NCBI RefSeq assembly: GCF_003026355.1
Contig: NZ_PYON01000027.1
Location: forward strand, 1 to 48,369
DNA from: Photobacterium kishitanii
GTDB taxonomy: Bacteria; Pseudomonadota; Gammaproteobacteria; Enterobacterales; Vibrionaceae
Length of the DNA stretch: 48,369 nt
Direction: 5' to 3'
Position 1 is the stretch's first letter, and every line of letters starts with the position of its first letter. Position numbers and translations under genes: made by a program. This document shows, piece after piece, positions 47,725 through 48,369 of this stretch. Below the pieces are notes generated by a model that did no database searches, was not told the origin of the DNA, and saw only the letters and a program-made list of their open reading frames with translations.

Positions 47725-47933
47725 TGATAGTAAATTTTAATTTAGTAAAAGATCAACGTACTTGGAGTGCTAATATTCACCAGTTAAATAGTGATGTATT
47801 GAAACGCCATATTCTTATTAACGGTAATGTTGATAATCTTGATATATCATTCAGTTACTGCGAAAAAACAGCCGCAGGAAATATAACGAACAGCAGCAAT
47901 AAAATAATTGGTAATTTCTATATTTCTTATTAA
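47724..47933 (+). CDS. Small ORF of 69 residues, overlapping the previous one
   Basis: A 69-residue soluble protein of unknown function. It has alternating hydrophobic residues suggesting beta strands (ILINGNVDNLDISFSYC, IIGNFYISY) and one Cys. Its ATG overlaps the stop codon of the 30-residue ORF, which argues for translational coupling. No ribosome site of its own is visible. It lies between two csp genes and may be co-induced with them. I do not recognise the family. Confidence 0.5.
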   Translation: MIVNFNLVKDQRTWSANIHQLNSDVLKRHILINGNVDNLDISFSYCEKTAAGNITNSSNKIIGNFYISY

Positions 47934-48146
47934 TACCTTAGGGGATTTAATTAAGAAATGATTTTAATTAAATGTCTTATCTCGCCAATGACATTATTTA
48001 ATAAAAATATAAGTATTGAACGCATTCTATAATTACTCGGTATTATTATAGTGATGATGGTAAGTACGATTACTTATATGAATATTATCATTTCAGATTA
48101 TTGCATAGCGCGATGATTTAATCAGATTCAAAGTAAAGGATACATC
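47934..48146 (+). promoter_or_regulatory. Leader of second csp gene
   Basis: 213 AT-rich bp. TTTAATTAAG (47946) and ATTTTAATTAAAT (47961) are self-complementary, and AAAGGA lies seven bases before the next ATG. It shares little with the leader of copy 1 beyond AT-richness. Confidence 0.4.
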
Positions 48147-48359
48147 ATGTCTAATTCAACAACTGGTCTAGTAAAATGGTTTAACGAAGAGAAAGGTTTT
48201 GGTTTTATTACTCAAGACAACGGCGGTGCTGATGTATTCGTTCACTTCCGTGCCATCGCTTCAGACGGTTTTAAGACCTTGGCTGAAGGCCAGAAAGTAT
48301 CATTTGAAGTAGAGCAAGGCCAAAAAGGTCTGCAAGCTGCAAATGTTGTTGGTCTATAA
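48147..48359 (+). CDS. CspA-family cold-shock protein, copy 2
   Basis: A 70-residue cold-shock domain protein that differs from copy 1 only at its N-terminus (MSNSTTGL for MSTTGI), at one Asp/Glu and at one Gly/Ala near the end. RNP1 KGFGFI and RNP2 VFVHF are intact. The role is as for copy 1: RNA chaperone, probably cold-induced. The window ends ten bases past its stop codon, so its terminator is not seen. Confidence 0.95.
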   Translation: MSNSTTGLVKWFNEEKGFGFITQDNGGADVFVHFRAIASDGFKTLAEGQKVSFEVEQGQKGLQAANVVGL

Positions 48360-48369
48360 GACTGACAGT

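Overview
The window looks like part of the main chromosome of a Vibrionaceae bacterium, most likely a Photobacterium. The evidence is moderately AT-rich gammaproteobacterial DNA, a Vibrio-type vexRAB efflux operon, a long Vibrio-type UbiD, and housekeeping genes in E. coli-like clusters (gor-rlmJ-prlC, gppA-rhlB-trxA-rho, ubiD-fre, uspA-uspB-yhiN). No complete insertion sequence, prophage, CRISPR array or plasmid gene was seen.

Layout. 1-421: tandem array of degenerate tRNA-like units, each ending in a terminator hairpin. 530-4342: a divergent S-adenosylhomocysteine-hydrolase-like protein, then divergent ilvY and ilvC. 4364-14073: ubiK and two RND efflux systems (vexR-vexA-vexB and an AcrAB-like pair). 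14382-16872: rep helicase and a cytochrome c5. 17138-17695: tRNA operon Arg-His-Pro-His-Pro with a strong promoter. 17704-18219: a second array of decayed tRNA-Pro copies, each followed by a copy of the operon terminator. 18708-24056: four-gene peptide-type ABC importer. 24122-28728: YjiH-family membrane protein, an EutQ-like cupin, an unknown protein with a Cys/His tail, and an AT-rich gene for a membrane EAL phosphodiesterase. 28871-33519: gor, rlmJ, prlC. 33628-38345: gppA and rhlB, divergent from trxA and rho. 38579-41509: ubiD with a duplicated C-terminal domain, a small 2Fe-2S ferredoxin and fre. 41560-46800: DMT exporter, uspA, ftnA, uspB, an MscS-type channel and yhiN. 47179-48359: two nearly identical cold-shock genes flanking two overlapping small ORFs.

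How the parts work together. Most genes are core metabolism and stress response: branched-chain amino acid synthesis, ubiquinone synthesis (ubiK, ubiD, and possibly fre/ferredoxin), thiol redox (gor, trxA), transcription termination and RNA handling (rho, rhlB), ppGpp metabolism (gppA), iron storage and general stress (ftnA, uspA, uspB), efflux and peptide import. The least ordinary parts are the two tRNA-derived repeat arrays, which share one architecture (decayed tRNA body plus intrinsic terminator, unit about 139-149 bp), the small-ORF pair between the csp genes, the SAHH-like orphan and the enlarged UbiD. All calls come from reading the sequence and from remembered family features; no database search was run.
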